Below are positions 1-9,584 of a DNA stretch of 64,000 nt, one piece after another (position 1 is the stretch's first letter; every line of letters starts with the position of its first letter). The translations under genes and the position numbers were made by a program. The DNA is from an uncultured Clostridia bacterium (GTDB lineage Bacteria; Bacillota; Clostridia; Christensenellales; Borkfalkiaceae), in the NCBI GenBank assembly GCA_947174415.1, contig CAMWIW010000002.1:103127-167126 (forward strand). Direction: 5' to 3'. The notes beneath the pieces are model-generated. The model worked only from the letters and a program-made list of their open reading frames with translations, searched no databases and was not told where the DNA came from.

Positions 1-437
1 AGCTCGATTGCGTGAACGACCGTACCTACGGGAATGTCCGCAAGGCAAAGCGCGTTGCCGCTCTTGATGTCTGCGCCTGCGCCCGAAACTACTTTGTCGC
101 CGACGTTCAGACCGACGGGTGCGAGAATGTATCTCTTTTCGCCGTCAGCGTAAGCAAGAAGTGCGATGTGCGCCGAACGGTTGGGGTCGTACTGAATGGA
201 CTTAACCGTTGCGGGGATACCGTCTTTATTGCGCTTGAAGTCGATAATTCTGTATTTGATTCTGTTGCCGCCGCCGATATGACGAACGGATATTTTACCT
301 TGATTGTTTCTGCCGCCCGATTTGCGCTTGTCGTGCAACAAACTTCTTTCGGGTTTATCGCCCGTGAGTTCGGTGTACGCGCTTACCGTCATAAAACGGC
401 GTGCAGGGGAGGTAGGTTTATACCTTTTAATAGCCAT
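1..437 (-). CDS. rplB: 50S ribosomal protein L2, 3' part beyond window
   Basis: Minus-strand reading from ATG at 437 gives [34 protein letters not shown]..., typical L2 N-terminus; first gene after rplW in S10 operon order; runs off window start. Confidence 0.95.
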   Translation of the reverse strand, partial: MAIKRYKPTSPARRFMTVSAYTELTGDKPERSLLHDKRKSGGRNNQGKISVRHIGGGNRIKYRIIDFKRNKDGIPATVKSIQYDPNRSAHIALLAYADGEKRYILAPVGLNVGDKVVSGAGADIKSGNALCLADIPVGTVVHAIE

Positions 438-449
438 TTTTACGCCTCC

Positions 450-740
450 TTACGATAACGAGTTGAAGTACTCAATCGCCTTGGAGTCAGCGGTAAGCTG
501 GACGACTGCCTTCTTATAGTCGGGCGTGTAACCTTCGTTCCTGCCCATTCTCTTCTTCTTACCGTGGCAGTTTACGGTGTTCACGTACTCTACTTTTACG
601 TCGAACAGCTTTTCTACCGCGGACTTAATCTGCGTTTTGTTTGCGGACTTTTTAACGATAAACGTATACTTCTTGTCCGCTATTCCGTCGTAACCTTTTT
701 CGGTGAGGAGCGGTTTTAAAATTATATCTTCGGCAAACAT
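450..740 (-). CDS. rplW: 50S ribosomal protein L23
   Basis: [21 protein letters not shown]...; S10 operon order. Confidence 0.97.
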   Translation of the reverse strand: MFAEDIILKPLLTEKGYDGIADKKYTFIVKKSANKTQIKSAVEKLFDVKVEYVNTVNCHGKKKRMGRNEGYTPDYKKAVVQLTADSKAIEYFNSLS

Positions 741-1366
741 TATTCTCCGTAGACCTCCTCGATTTTCTTAACTGCCGCTTTCGTCATAACGACTTTTGCG
801 TTTGCAACCACTTCATAGGTTGAAATCTGCGCAACGGGCAAGGTTGAAAGCTTCTGAATGTTTCTTGCGGCAAGAATGACCTTTTCGTCGTTCGTATCCA
901 TTACGATAACCGCAGACTTGTCAAGCTTCAACGCCTCTTTGAATGCAACCATTTCTTTGGTCTTGCCGTCTTTTACCGCGAGCTTGTCAACAACGATAAA
1001 TTCGCCGTCGGCAACCTTCTTGGAAAGTGCGGAAAGTAACGCGCCGATTTTTGCCTTCTTGTTCATATCCTTGGAGAAATCACGGCTCTTAGGTGCAAAT
1101 ACGACGCCGCCCTTTATCCATTGGGGTGCGCGGATCGAACCCTGACGGGCGTTACCCGTGCCCTTCTGTCTCCAAGGCTTTCTGCCGCCGCCGCGTACTT
1201 CCGTACGGGTGAGGGTGGATTTCGTACCTTGTCTTTCGTTTGCAAGGCGGGTTACTACCGCCTGGTGAATGAGCGGTTCGTTGTATTCAACACCGAATAC
1301 CTTGTCGCTCAATTTCATAGTGCCGGCTTCGCTGCCGTCCATTTTATACACTTTTACGCTAGGCAT
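740..1366 (-). CDS. rplD: 50S ribosomal protein L4
   Basis: ORF with [25 protein letters not shown] motif. Confidence 0.98.
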   Translation of the reverse strand: MPSVKVYKMDGSEAGTMKLSDKVFGVEYNEPLIHQAVVTRLANERQGTKSTLTRTEVRGGGRKPWRQKGTGNARQGSIRAPQWIKGGVVFAPKSRDFSKDMNKKAKIGALLSALSKKVADGEFIVVDKLAVKDGKTKEMVAFKEALKLDKSAVIVMDTNDEKVILAARNIQKLSTLPVAQISTYEVVANAKVVMTKAAVKKIEEVYGE

Positions 1367-1377
1367 TTCGTACCTCC

Positions 1378-2007
1378 TTACTTAACGGTGTCGTTAATGG
1401 TAACGACGCTGCCGTTAGGCCCAGGAACTGAGCCCTTTATGAGTAAACAGTTTCTTTCAACGTCCACTCTTACTATCTCGAGGTTTTGTACGGTTACGTT
1501 CTCAACGCCGTACTGACCTGCGAGGTGCTTGTTCTTGAATACTCTCGAAGGCGAGCTGTTCGCGCCCATTGAACCGGGTTCTCTGTGCACAGGTCCGACG
1601 CCGTGAGTTTCTTTAAGTCTGTGCTGATTCCAACGCTTGATAACGCCCGAATAGCCGTGTCCTTTGGAAACGCCGTGTACGTCTACTCTGTCTCCCGCCG
1701 TAAAGACGTCTGCCTTGATTTCGCCGCCGACCGTGTAGGAAGCGGTATCTGCAAGACGGAATTCTTTCAGCACTTTGCAAGGCTTAACGCCTGCTTTTTT
1801 GAACTGTCCGAGTTCGGGCTTGGTCAAAGCCTTTTCCTTCGCCTCGTCAAAACCGAGTTTCAAAGCGGCGTAGCCGTCCTTTTCAACAGTTTTGATTTGC
1901 ACTACGGGGCAGGGGCCCGCTTCGATTACGGTTACGGGGATAACCTTGCCCTCTGCCGTAAATATCTGGGTCATACCCGCTTTACGGCCGATGATTGCTT
2001 TATTCAT
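1378..2007 (-). CDS. rplC: 50S ribosomal protein L3
   Basis: [19 protein letters not shown]...; [18 protein letters not shown]. Confidence 0.98.
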   Translation of the reverse strand: MNKAIIGRKAGMTQIFTAEGKVIPVTVIEAGPCPVVQIKTVEKDGYAALKLGFDEAKEKALTKPELGQFKKAGVKPCKVLKEFRLADTASYTVGGEIKADVFTAGDRVDVHGVSKGHGYSGVIKRWNQHRLKETHGVGPVHREPGSMGANSSPSRVFKNKHLAGQYGVENVTVQNLEIVRVDVERNCLLIKGSVPGPNGSVVTINDTVK

Positions 2008-2125
2008 TGATAAAGTTCTCCTTATAAAAATTTATTTCTCAGATACCGCGGCTCGCCGTCCCGCCGTTTCCGTCGTCTGCAAACCGTAGAGTATCTATAT
2101 TGACTTATATAATAATATGGAAAGA

Positions 2126-2425
2126 TTACAGCTTAATCTTAATATCTACGCCTGCGGGAAGGTGAACGGTATCCAAAAGCTTCGCGTTGGGGGTATAGAT
2201 ATCGATAATGCGCTTATAAGTTCTCTGTTCGAACTGCTCGCGGCTGTCCTTGTACTTGTGGGGCGAACGAAGAATAGTTACTATTTCCTTCTCGGTGGGA
2301 AGGGGAATAGGTCCTGAAATCTTAGCTCCGCTCTTCTTCATAGTTTCAACTATGCGTGAAGCTGCCAAATCCACAAGCTCGTGGTCGTATGCCGAAAGTT
2401 TAATTCTGATTTTCTGTCCTGCCAT
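2126..2425 (-). CDS. rpsJ: 30S ribosomal protein S10
   Basis: [47 protein letters not shown]... Confidence 0.98.
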   Translation of the reverse strand: MAGQKIRIKLSAYDHELVDLAASRIVETMKKSGAKISGPIPLPTEKEIVTILRSPHKYKDSREQFEQRTYKRIIDIYTPNAKLLDTVHLPAGVDIKIKL

Positions 2426-2690
2426 TTTTAACTCCTTTTCCTAACAAAATTTACGTTTCGCGTGTCAACTTATCCGTGTGTATCGCGCCTTTCCCGTGAA
2501 AAAACACCGCATAGCGGCGTAAGCGAGTAAGCCACGGTTAGTCGCAAGGGTCTTGCCCTCACACTTGTCAGCGCAAATTATCTGTAACGGGGACTTGCCG
2601 TTTTTTGCAGTAACTTTACGCCTCTTCCCTATACACTTTTACGGTCTTTCCCGCCCCGAAAAAAGGGCAGAAATTTTGACACGCTTAACT

Positions 2691-2719
2691 ATTATATAAA
2701 ACACAAAAACAAAAGTCAA
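2691..2719 (-). promoter_or_regulatory. Predicted sigma-A promoter of the S10 operon
   Basis: Minus strand TTGACT (2714-2719) - 17 bp - TATAAT (2691-2696); about 260 nt upstream of rpsJ ATG. Confidence 0.7.
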
Positions 2720-2956
2720 CGAAATTTCGCCGCTTTTTTAATTGTTTTTGCCCGTTTTCGGGCGTTTTTAACCCGTTTTTTGCGCAAAAAACTATATTTG
2801 CGCTCAAATCGGCAAATACACACTATATCTTGTCCGTTTTCGCCCTTTTCCGTCAAAATTTTATTATGCAAAAAACCGCGAAAACGGGGTATTAAATTTT
2901 CTTATACCTTTTTATAAATGTGAAATAGATTGATTTTTGTTAGTTTCTAACAGAAA

Positions 2957-3217
2957 TCACTTTAAAATCGCCTCAGCCGCAAGGGATAAGCCAAGTTTAA
3001 ACCCCTCCTTGAAATTCTGCAAAAAAGTTTGTGAATGTTGAGAAAGCTGTAAATCGTTAATTTGGTCATATAGCTTTTTCTGCTCTTCGTTCAGGCTTGC
3101 ATAAAAATCTTTTTGGAGTTTATTTACCCTTTCCGAAATAATTTTGTACTCGTTAGAAATTGAAAATAATTCCTTATTCGCCGTTCCGTAATAAATGTTT
3201 TCAATAGCCGTTCTCAT
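2957..3217 (-). CDS. Small DUF6809-like protein (solitary copy)
   Basis: 86 aa; pattern IENIYYG...Y...LNEEQKKLYDQ...F.EGFKLGLSLAAEAILK shared with 22650-22913 and 55159-55419; SD aggagg upstream; minus-strand promoter TTGACC-N17-TATAAA. Confidence 0.7.
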   Translation of the reverse strand: MRTAIENIYYGTANKELFSISNEYKIISERVNKLQKDFYASLNEEQKKLYDQINDLQLSQHSQTFLQNFKEGFKLGLSLAAEAILK

Positions 3218-3518
3218 TTATTTCCTCCTGATGCAACATTATTATAATATTTTTTATATTATTCGTGTTTACTCAGGTCAAGAAACCTTAATTTACTGTT
3301 TGACTTGCACTTAGCACAAATTGCAATAACGCAAACAAGATACTTGGTCAAGCGGAACGCTTGCGGGGCTGTTTTTTGCGTGTTTTTAGTCAAGCGTTTT
3401 ATGCAAAACTTGCGTATTCAAAATTCGGTATTGAAATTCCGTCAAACCTATATTATAATGGTTGTAATAACAGCGTTGTCCGCATTTTTGCGGCGAGCAA
3501 CGGATAAGGGGATAAAAA

Positions 3519-5567
3519 ATGAATATTACAGCTAAGGAAATTCGCAATGTTGCGGTTATCGGGCACAGCGGCGAGGGCAAGACTACCCTTTGCGAGGCTA
3601 TGCTTTTTAACGGCGGAGTGATTGACAGAATGGGCAAAGTCGAAGACGGCACTACGCTTTTAGACTTCGACGAGCTTGAAAAGGCAAAAAAGATTTCCGT
3701 TTACACTTCGGTTGCGTGCCTTTTATGGAAAGGCGTAAAAATCAACCTTTTGGATTTGCCGGGCTTTTACGACTTCGAGGGCGAACGCCACGAGGGGCTT
3801 GCCGCGTGCGGCGCGGCGGTTTTGGTAATCGGCGCGAACGGAGTTCTGCCCATTGGCGCGGAAAGCGTGGTTGAATACTGCCTGAAACTCGGCAAGCCGC
3901 TTATTATTTTTATAAACGGTATGGACAAAGCCAACGCCGACTATGCGGGCACGGTTGCCGCGCTCAAAGAAAAGTACGCTGGCAAGCTTGCTCCCATTCA
4001 GTTGCCTATTATGGCAGACGGCAAAATGACGGGCTACGTCAACGCTATTCAGGAGAGGGCTTATAAGTTCTCCACGCAAGGACCGCAGGAAATTCCTATT
4101 CCCGCCGAGCTTAAAGGCTATATGGACGATATGCAGGCAAGCCTTATGGAAACGGCGGCGGAAAACGACGAAATTCTCTTAGACAAATATTTTAACGACG
4201 GCAGGCTTACAAAGGAAGAAACCGTTCACGGCGTAAGGCGCGGCATCGCCACGGGCAGCGTAATCCCCGTAATGGCGGGCAGTGCGTTGCAGAACCGCGG
4301 CGTTATTAACCTTCTTGACGAAATCGTGCGCTATATGCCCACCGCCAACGAAAGAAGAAACTCGCTTGCGACCGACCTTTTAGCAGACGAAATCGTCAAT
4401 ATACAGTGCGAAGAGGACGGACCGTTTTTAGCGCAGGTATTCAAGACGGTATACGACGCCTACTCAGGCAAAATGAATTATATTAAAATTTTCCGCGGGC
4501 GGCTGAAAACGGGTATGACCGTATTCAATCCCAACACGAACACGGAAGAACGCATTGGGCAGATTTTTGTTTTAAAAGGGAAAAAAGCCGAGCTAGTGCC
4601 CGAGCTTACCGCGGGAGATATAGGCGCGGTTAACAAACTGACGAATACCGATACCAACCACACGCTTTGCGCGGTTGGGACTTCGTTGGTATTCGACCCT
4701 ATCCGCTTCCCCCACCCCGCCATTTCGCTTGCGGTTAAGCCCGCGACGAAGGGCGACGAGGACAAGACCTTTGCGGGTTTTAAAAAGATGCTCGAAGAGG
4801 ATTACACTTTTTCGGTTGAAAAGCGCGCGGACACGGGCGAACTTATTATCAGCGGACAAGGCGAAGTTCACCTCGAAATGCTCGCAAAGAAACTGAAATC
4901 GCGCTACGGGATTTCAGTCAACCTTACAGAACCGAAAATCCCATACCGCGAAACGATACGCGCGGTGTCTAACGCAGAGGGCAAGCACAAAAAGCAGTCG
5001 GGCGGACACGGACAGTACGGACACTGCAAGGTGCGCTTCGAGCCGTTTGACGGGGACTTCGAGTTCGGCGACGAGGTCGTCGGCGGCGCAGTGCCCAAGC
5101 AGTACGTACCCGCCGTTGAAAAGGGGTTGCGGGAATGTCTTTGCCGCGGAGTTTTGGCGGGTTATCCCGTTACGGGCGTCAGGGCTGTTTTATACGACGG
5201 GAGCTATCACGACGTGGACTCTTCCGAAATGGCGTTTAAAGCGGCTGCCGCGCTTGCCTTTAAAGAGGGAATTAAGAACGCTAAGCCCGTACTTTTAGAG
5301 CCCGTTATGAAGTTGAAGGTTCTGGTTGCGGGCGAATACCTCGGCGGGGTTATGGGCGACATATCCAAACGCAGGGGAAGAATTTCAGACAGCTCAACCG
5401 AAGGCAACCTTACAACGGTTATTGCCGAAGTGCCTCTGTCCGAAATTACGAAGTACGCAACCGACTTGCGCGGCTTGACGCGCGGGCAGGGTAAATTCAC
5501 AACCGAATTTTTGCGGTATGAAGAAGTACCCCCTCAACTTGCCGAAAAAATAATAAGCTCTACCTAA
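3519..5567 (+). CDS. Elongation factor G-like GTPase (EF-G paralogue)
   Basis: 682 aa; P-loop GHSGEGKTTL, DLPGFYDF, NGMDKANAD, C-terminal EF-G domains (GQGEVHLEML, GGVMGDISKRRGRI). Confidence 0.9.
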   Translation: MNITAKEIRNVAVIGHSGEGKTTLCEAMLFNGGVIDRMGKVEDGTTLLDFDELEKAKKISVYTSVACLLWKGVKINLLDLPGFYDFEGERHEGLAACGAAVLVIGANGVLPIGAESVVEYCLKLGKPLIIFINGMDKANADYAGTVAALKEKYAGKLAPIQLPIMADGKMTGYVNAIQERAYKFSTQGPQEIPIPAELKGYMDDMQASLMETAAENDEILLDKYFNDGRLTKEETVHGVRRGIATGSVIPVMAGSALQNRGVINLLDEIVRYMPTANERRNSLATDLLADEIVNIQCEEDGPFLAQVFKTVYDAYSGKMNYIKIFRGRLKTGMTVFNPNTNTEERIGQIFVLKGKKAELVPELTAGDIGAVNKLTNTDTNHTLCAVGTSLVFDPIRFPHPAISLAVKPATKGDEDKTFAGFKKMLEEDYTFSVEKRADTGELIISGQGEVHLEMLAKKLKSRYGISVNLTEPKIPYRETIRAVSNAEGKHKKQSGGHGQYGHCKVRFEPFDGDFEFGDEVVGGAVPKQYVPAVEKGLRECLCRGVLAGYPVTGVRAVLYDGSYHDVDSSEMAFKAAAALAFKEGIKNAKPVLLEPVMKLKVLVAGEYLGGVMGDISKRRGRISDSSTEGNLTTVIAEVPLSEITKYATDLRGLTRGQGKFTTEFLRYEEVPPQLAEKIISST

Positions 5568-5571
5568 TTTC

Positions 5572-5613
5572 AAACGAAAGCCCCGCGGTATTCGCCGCGG
5601 GGCTTTCGTTTGA
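5572..5613. terminator. Bidirectional intrinsic terminator between convergent genes
   Basis: Perfect 18-bp arms caaacgaaagccccgcgg / ccgcggggctttcgtttg, 6-nt loop. Confidence 0.85.
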
Positions 5614-5624
5614 TTTGCCGTTAT

Positions 5625-6764
5625 TTAGTTAAACGAAACCTCTCCGTATTTTATATATTTAATAAGCCTGACAAACGCTCCGACCACGAATACGCCGCCC
5701 ATTGCCATAAAAAAGGCGGAGGCGCAGTACAACACACTGAACGAAGTCAAAAACTCGTGCAAGCTTGCAAACGGCAACGGCACACCCGTTGTGTTACTTA
5801 TCAGTAGACACAGCACTACGGGGAACACCACGAACATACACCCGAAAAGCAGCGGAATGATAAACACCAATACTATCGGCACGAAACTAAACGCGGTACA
5901 CATTACAATCAGTCCTATACCGATAAAGATAACACCGCCCTCTGCGGGGATAGTGCTGTCAGGCGCATAGTGCAAACCGATAACCGCGCACCCCGCCAAC
6001 ACTGCAACTATTCCCATACACAGCCCGCCCATATGCGTGATATCAAGGTTTTTACGGAAATCGCTTCGCCTTTCCTTTGCACGGCTCTTTTTGTCTTCCG
6101 AACCGTACAGCGATTGTATGTGAAGTTTTGCTCCGAAAATTTCTTTAAGTTTTTTTAATTCGCGTATAGGAAGGCGCAAGCCCGTACAAGTAACGCACTC
6201 CAAAGTGTATGCAAGTATCGAGAACGTACATTCCTTGCCCGTCTCGTACGCGGTAATTTTTGAAACGCTTGAACGGCGCAACACCTTGACCTCCGCCCCG
6301 TCCGTTACGCGGATATAATTTTCGTAAACTTCAAATACGGGTTGAGGGTCGGGATAGTCTAACTTATCATAATAGTTTTCCATCATTTCCGCACTGTCTT
6401 CAACCCCCGCCCTTTCGTTATTCCGAACCAACTTGTGGCGGAGGACAAACCGCAAAAACTTGTCCCACAGTTTAAACATTGACAGAAAAACTATAAGAAT
6501 GCACACCGCCAAAACAATAAAATCTACTATATGGCTTAGAAGTGTCTTAGCACCGCCGCACAGCACGTCGTCGATTACGGTATACAAAAACCAGAACACG
6601 AGAAAAGCCGAAATTATATACAGATAAATTGCGACAGGCGAACGCCATGTTTTTTTGCGTTCGCCAGCTTTTTTGTTATTTGATTTTTTAACACTTTTAC
6701 CAAACCCGTAAAGTTTTACACCCAAATCCTCCGGCGGGTTTTCAAGCACAATACTATATGCCAT
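5625..6764 (-). CDS. Multi-TM membrane protein of unknown function
   Basis: 379 aa with several hydrophobic segments; 1-bp gap to the CobW-like gene, same strand. Confidence 0.6.
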   Translation of the reverse strand: MAYSIVLENPPEDLGVKLYGFGKSVKKSNNKKAGERKKTWRSPVAIYLYIISAFLVFWFLYTVIDDVLCGGAKTLLSHIVDFIVLAVCILIVFLSMFKLWDKFLRFVLRHKLVRNNERAGVEDSAEMMENYYDKLDYPDPQPVFEVYENYIRVTDGAEVKVLRRSSVSKITAYETGKECTFSILAYTLECVTCTGLRLPIRELKKLKEIFGAKLHIQSLYGSEDKKSRAKERRSDFRKNLDITHMGGLCMGIVAVLAGCAVIGLHYAPDSTIPAEGGVIFIGIGLIVMCTAFSFVPIVLVFIIPLLFGCMFVVFPVVLCLLISNTTGVPLPFASLHEFLTSFSVLYCASAFFMAMGGVFVVGAFVRLIKYIKYGEVSFN

Positions 6765-6765
6765 A

Positions 6766-7719
6766 TTAATAATAAGTTACTACCGCTTCTTCGGGCGGGT
6801 CGGAGCGCTCGGCTTTTTCCGCTATCAGCACAGGGCCTTCGCCGCGGTATACGGCGTTCTTTTCAAGCGCGATTTTAGCGGTTACGGTAAGCCAGTCGCG
6901 GGTTTCCACTCCCTTTATAAGGTTGCCGATTTTTACGGCGAAACCGTCGTAGGCAATGTCCGCCTCGCAACAAGTCATTATGTGCCTGCCGAGAACGATA
7001 TAGCCCTTGGGCACTTTCTTCGAAACCGCAGCCATACCCTTAAAACGCACGGTCTTGCCGATATACTCGTCGGTCTTTTCGGCAAGGTCGCGATAGAACC
7101 AGGCAAAATCTCTGTCCTCTATCTCGATTACGGGCGCGTTCACGTCGAACGGCATAGGGTCTTCTATATCGTCGTAAACAACTTCTCCGCCCAAATATTC
7201 GTAGACTATGTCGGGGCGGCGGGATATGCCGCGTATGACTTTGTGGAAATCCTCTTTTACGTACTCGCCTTTAAAACGGTTGAAAACCACCATTTGCGTC
7301 ATCTGCACTTTATCAAAAACGAGTTGACGCATATTCTGGTTGAAGTTTAAAAACGTGGTTGCGTCGAAGAAGGTCATTATCTGGTCGATAACCCAATTTT
7401 CGGGCATTGCCTCGAAGAACTGCGAAAGTAACCAAGTGCCGTTGTATTCGACGACTACGCGCTCGACTTTGTACTTTTTAGCAAGCGCGGAGAGGTTGTC
7501 CATAGTAAGCTCGTCCACGCTTTCGAGTGTAACTTTGGTTACGTAGCGTACTTTGAATAAGTCGGGGTTGTACTCCTCTTCGCCCTCTTCGCAGACCAAA
7601 AGCAGAGTTCTTTCGCCCGTGTTCATTCGCTCGTCTTCGAGCGTTTCCTGTATGAATTTAGTTTTTCCCGATTCCAAAAAACCGAGGAATAAGAAAACCG
7701 AAATTTCTTGCTGTTCCAT
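6766..7719 (-). CDS. CobW-like P-loop GTPase fused to YcgQ/DUF1980-like C-terminal domain
   Basis: N-term LFLGFLESGKTKFIQETL (P-loop); no CxCC motif; C-term YIGKTVRFKGMAAVSKKVPKGYIVLGRHIMTCCEADIAYDGFAVKI resembles the TIGR03943/DUF1980 domain. Confidence 0.65.
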   Translation of the reverse strand: MEQQEISVFLFLGFLESGKTKFIQETLEDERMNTGERTLLLVCEEGEEEYNPDLFKVRYVTKVTLESVDELTMDNLSALAKKYKVERVVVEYNGTWLLSQFFEAMPENWVIDQIMTFFDATTFLNFNQNMRQLVFDKVQMTQMVVFNRFKGEYVKEDFHKVIRGISRRPDIVYEYLGGEVVYDDIEDPMPFDVNAPVIEIEDRDFAWFYRDLAEKTDEYIGKTVRFKGMAAVSKKVPKGYIVLGRHIMTCCEADIAYDGFAVKIGNLIKGVETRDWLTVTAKIALEKNAVYRGEGPVLIAEKAERSDPPEEAVVTYY

Positions 7720-7725
7720 AAAAAT

Positions 7726-8841
7726 TTAATTTACGCCGAATAAAGCGGCCAACTCTTTCTCATTAATTTTCGCGCCGATAACACAAAGTCTGCCCGTGTA
7801 TGCGGCTGCGCCCTCGCGCACGTCCGCTTCTTCGGGGATATAGTCAAAGTGCAACCACTTGCCGCAAGTGCAGGGAACTATGCCCTTTGCGCGAAGCACC
7901 GTGCCGAAACGCTTTTCGTCCGAAAGTGCTGAAAGGATAGCGCTAAGCTCTTTTTTGGAAAACTTTTTGCTCGTTTCAACTCCCCAGCTCGTGAAAACCT
8001 CGTCCGCGTGATGATGCCCGTGGTCGTGGTCATGACAGCAACCCTCGTGGTCGTGATGTTCGTGATGTTCGTGGCAGCACTCGCCGTGCCCGTGCTCTTC
8101 GTGGTGATGGGAGCAACCGCACTCTTCGCCGTGGTGATGTCCGTGTTCGTGCTCCTCGTCGTGGTCGTGGTGATGTCCGCAACAGCAACCTTCGTGGTGA
8201 TGCCCGTGATGTTCGTGTTCTTCAAGCTCGTGAAGCTCGTCTTCCAAAGTGTCCGAACGCTCGATAGCGGCAAGAATAGCCTTGCCGTCAAGCTCGTTCC
8301 AAGGCGTTGTAACGATAGCCGCGTGGGGGTTCTGCTCACGGACGAGCTCTTCCGCCTTTGCAAGCTTTTCGCCCGCAACGTCGGCGTGGCTGAATACTAT
8401 GCATGACGCAGATTTAATTTGGTCGTTGAAAAACTCACCGAAGTTCTTCATGTACATTTTGCACTTAGACGCGTCAACGACGGTCGCACGGGCGTTCACC
8501 TCGCAATCGTGAAGGTGCGCGCTCTCAACAGCGCGGATAACGTCCGAAAGCTTACCTACGCCCGACGGCTCGATTAATATTCTGTCGGGATGATATTCGG
8601 AGTAAACCTTTTCAAGCGCTTTTGCGAAGTCGCCGACGAGCGAACAGCAGATACAGCCCGAATTAAGCTCGTTTATCTGAATACCCGCTTCCTTTAAAAA
8701 GCCGCCGTCAACGCCGATTTCACCGAACTCGTTTTCGATAAGAACGAGCTTTTCTCCTGCGTAAGCCTCTTTAATTAGCTTTTTGATCAGCGTAGTTTTA
8801 CCCGCGCCCAAAAAACCCGAAAATATATCTATTTTTGTCAT
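7726..8841 (-). CDS. CobW/COG0523 (ZNG1-type) metal GTPase with long His/Cys-rich insert
   Basis: GFLGAGKTTLIKKL, SGCICCSLVGDF (CxCC), ~80-aa His/Cys/Glu-rich stretch, CobW_C region. Confidence 0.92.
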   Translation of the reverse strand: MTKIDIFSGFLGAGKTTLIKKLIKEAYAGEKLVLIENEFGEIGVDGGFLKEAGIQINELNSGCICCSLVGDFAKALEKVYSEYHPDRILIEPSGVGKLSDVIRAVESAHLHDCEVNARATVVDASKCKMYMKNFGEFFNDQIKSASCIVFSHADVAGEKLAKAEELVREQNPHAAIVTTPWNELDGKAILAAIERSDTLEDELHELEEHEHHGHHHEGCCCGHHHDHDEEHEHGHHHGEECGCSHHHEEHGHGECCHEHHEHHDHEGCCHDHDHGHHHADEVFTSWGVETSKKFSKKELSAILSALSDEKRFGTVLRAKGIVPCTCGKWLHFDYIPEEADVREGAAAYTGRLCVIGAKINEKELAALFGVN

Positions 8842-8875
8842 AACATACCTCTGCTATTTTAACCGACTTCAAATG

Positions 8876-8920
8876 CGGCGCAATGCAAGGCGGCACGGAG
8901 TGCAACGCCGCAGTGCGCCG
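8876..8920. repeat. Repeat family B copy (structured intergenic)
   Basis: Arms CGGCGCA (8876-8882) / TGCGCCG (8914-8920); core gcaaggcggcacgga shared with 39575-39589. Confidence 0.5.
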
Positions 8921-8941
8921 TATATATTAGGTTCGTTCGTT

Positions 8942-9478
8942 TTAATACGTAAGTTTACGGAACGACCCGTCCTCTTTATGTATCATAATATTGGCGTCCT
9001 GATTATCCGCAAGTGTTTTGCAGAAATCGATTGCTTCCTTTTGGGTTTTGAAAAGCTTTATCGCCTTTGCGCCGCCCGCCGCTTTGACTTGCCACATGTT
9101 TTCGTCCTTACGCTTGGAAACGTGATACGTTTTAGTAGTGGGTTTAGCGGGCTCTGTCTTTGCCGACGCCGTAGTTTTAGTCGTCGTCTTGGTCGCAGGT
9201 TTGTCAGCCGTAGTTTTAGCCGTCGTTTTCTTCTCGGCGGGCTGTTCCTTTTCCGCGGGCTTTTCTTCTGCTACTTCTGCCTCCTCAACGGACGTGGCTT
9301 CCGCAACGGGTTCTTCGGTTTTTACAACCTTGCTTTCGGCAGCCGCAGTTTTAGTCTTTCTGATATGGACGGCACAACAAATAATTACTATTAAAGCTAT
9401 AACCGCAACGAGAACTACCGCACCTATTATCCAATAAAGAACGGGCAGTCCCAAAATCAAGTCATCCATAGTTTTCAC
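8942..9478 (-). CDS. Membrane-anchored DUF2188 domain protein
   Basis: N-terminal TM, Lys/Thr/Ala/Glu-rich linker, C-terminal KTYHVSKRKDENMWQVKAAGGAKAIKLFKTQKEAIDFCKTLADNQDANIMIHKEDG. Confidence 0.75.
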   Translation of the reverse strand: MKTMDDLILGLPVLYWIIGAVVLVAVIALIVIICCAVHIRKTKTAAAESKVVKTEEPVAEATSVEEAEVAEEKPAEKEQPAEKKTTAKTTADKPATKTTTKTTASAKTEPAKPTTKTYHVSKRKDENMWQVKAAGGAKAIKLFKTQKEAIDFCKTLADNQDANIMIHKEDGSFRKLTY

Positions 9479-9544
9479 CTCTTAGTCTTTTTAATATTGT
9501 AAACTATATCGATTGCAAAATCAAGTAATTTGGGAAAAAGAAAA

Positions 9545-9572
9545 TGCGCCCGCCGTTCAGTCGGCGGGCGCA
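9545..9572 (-). terminator. Intrinsic terminator hairpin
   Basis: tgcgcccgccg TTCAGT cggcgggcgca. Confidence 0.65.
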
Positions 9573-9584
9573 ACTTAAACCGTA

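Noticed and set aside
12-458. Plus-strand ORFs 12-458 and 304-519
   Set aside because: Antisense shadows of rplB/rplW, which are unmistakable on the minus strand
858-2317. Plus-strand ORFs opposite rplD, rplC and rpsJ
   Set aside because: Shadow ORFs over conserved ribosomal genes; no recognisable protein features
7878-8406. ORFs 7878-8378 (-) and 8008-8406 (+) over the His-rich region
   Set aside because: Alternate-frame/antisense readings of the repetitive CAC/CAT-rich CobW insert (Thr-rich or Val-rich low complexity); composition artefact
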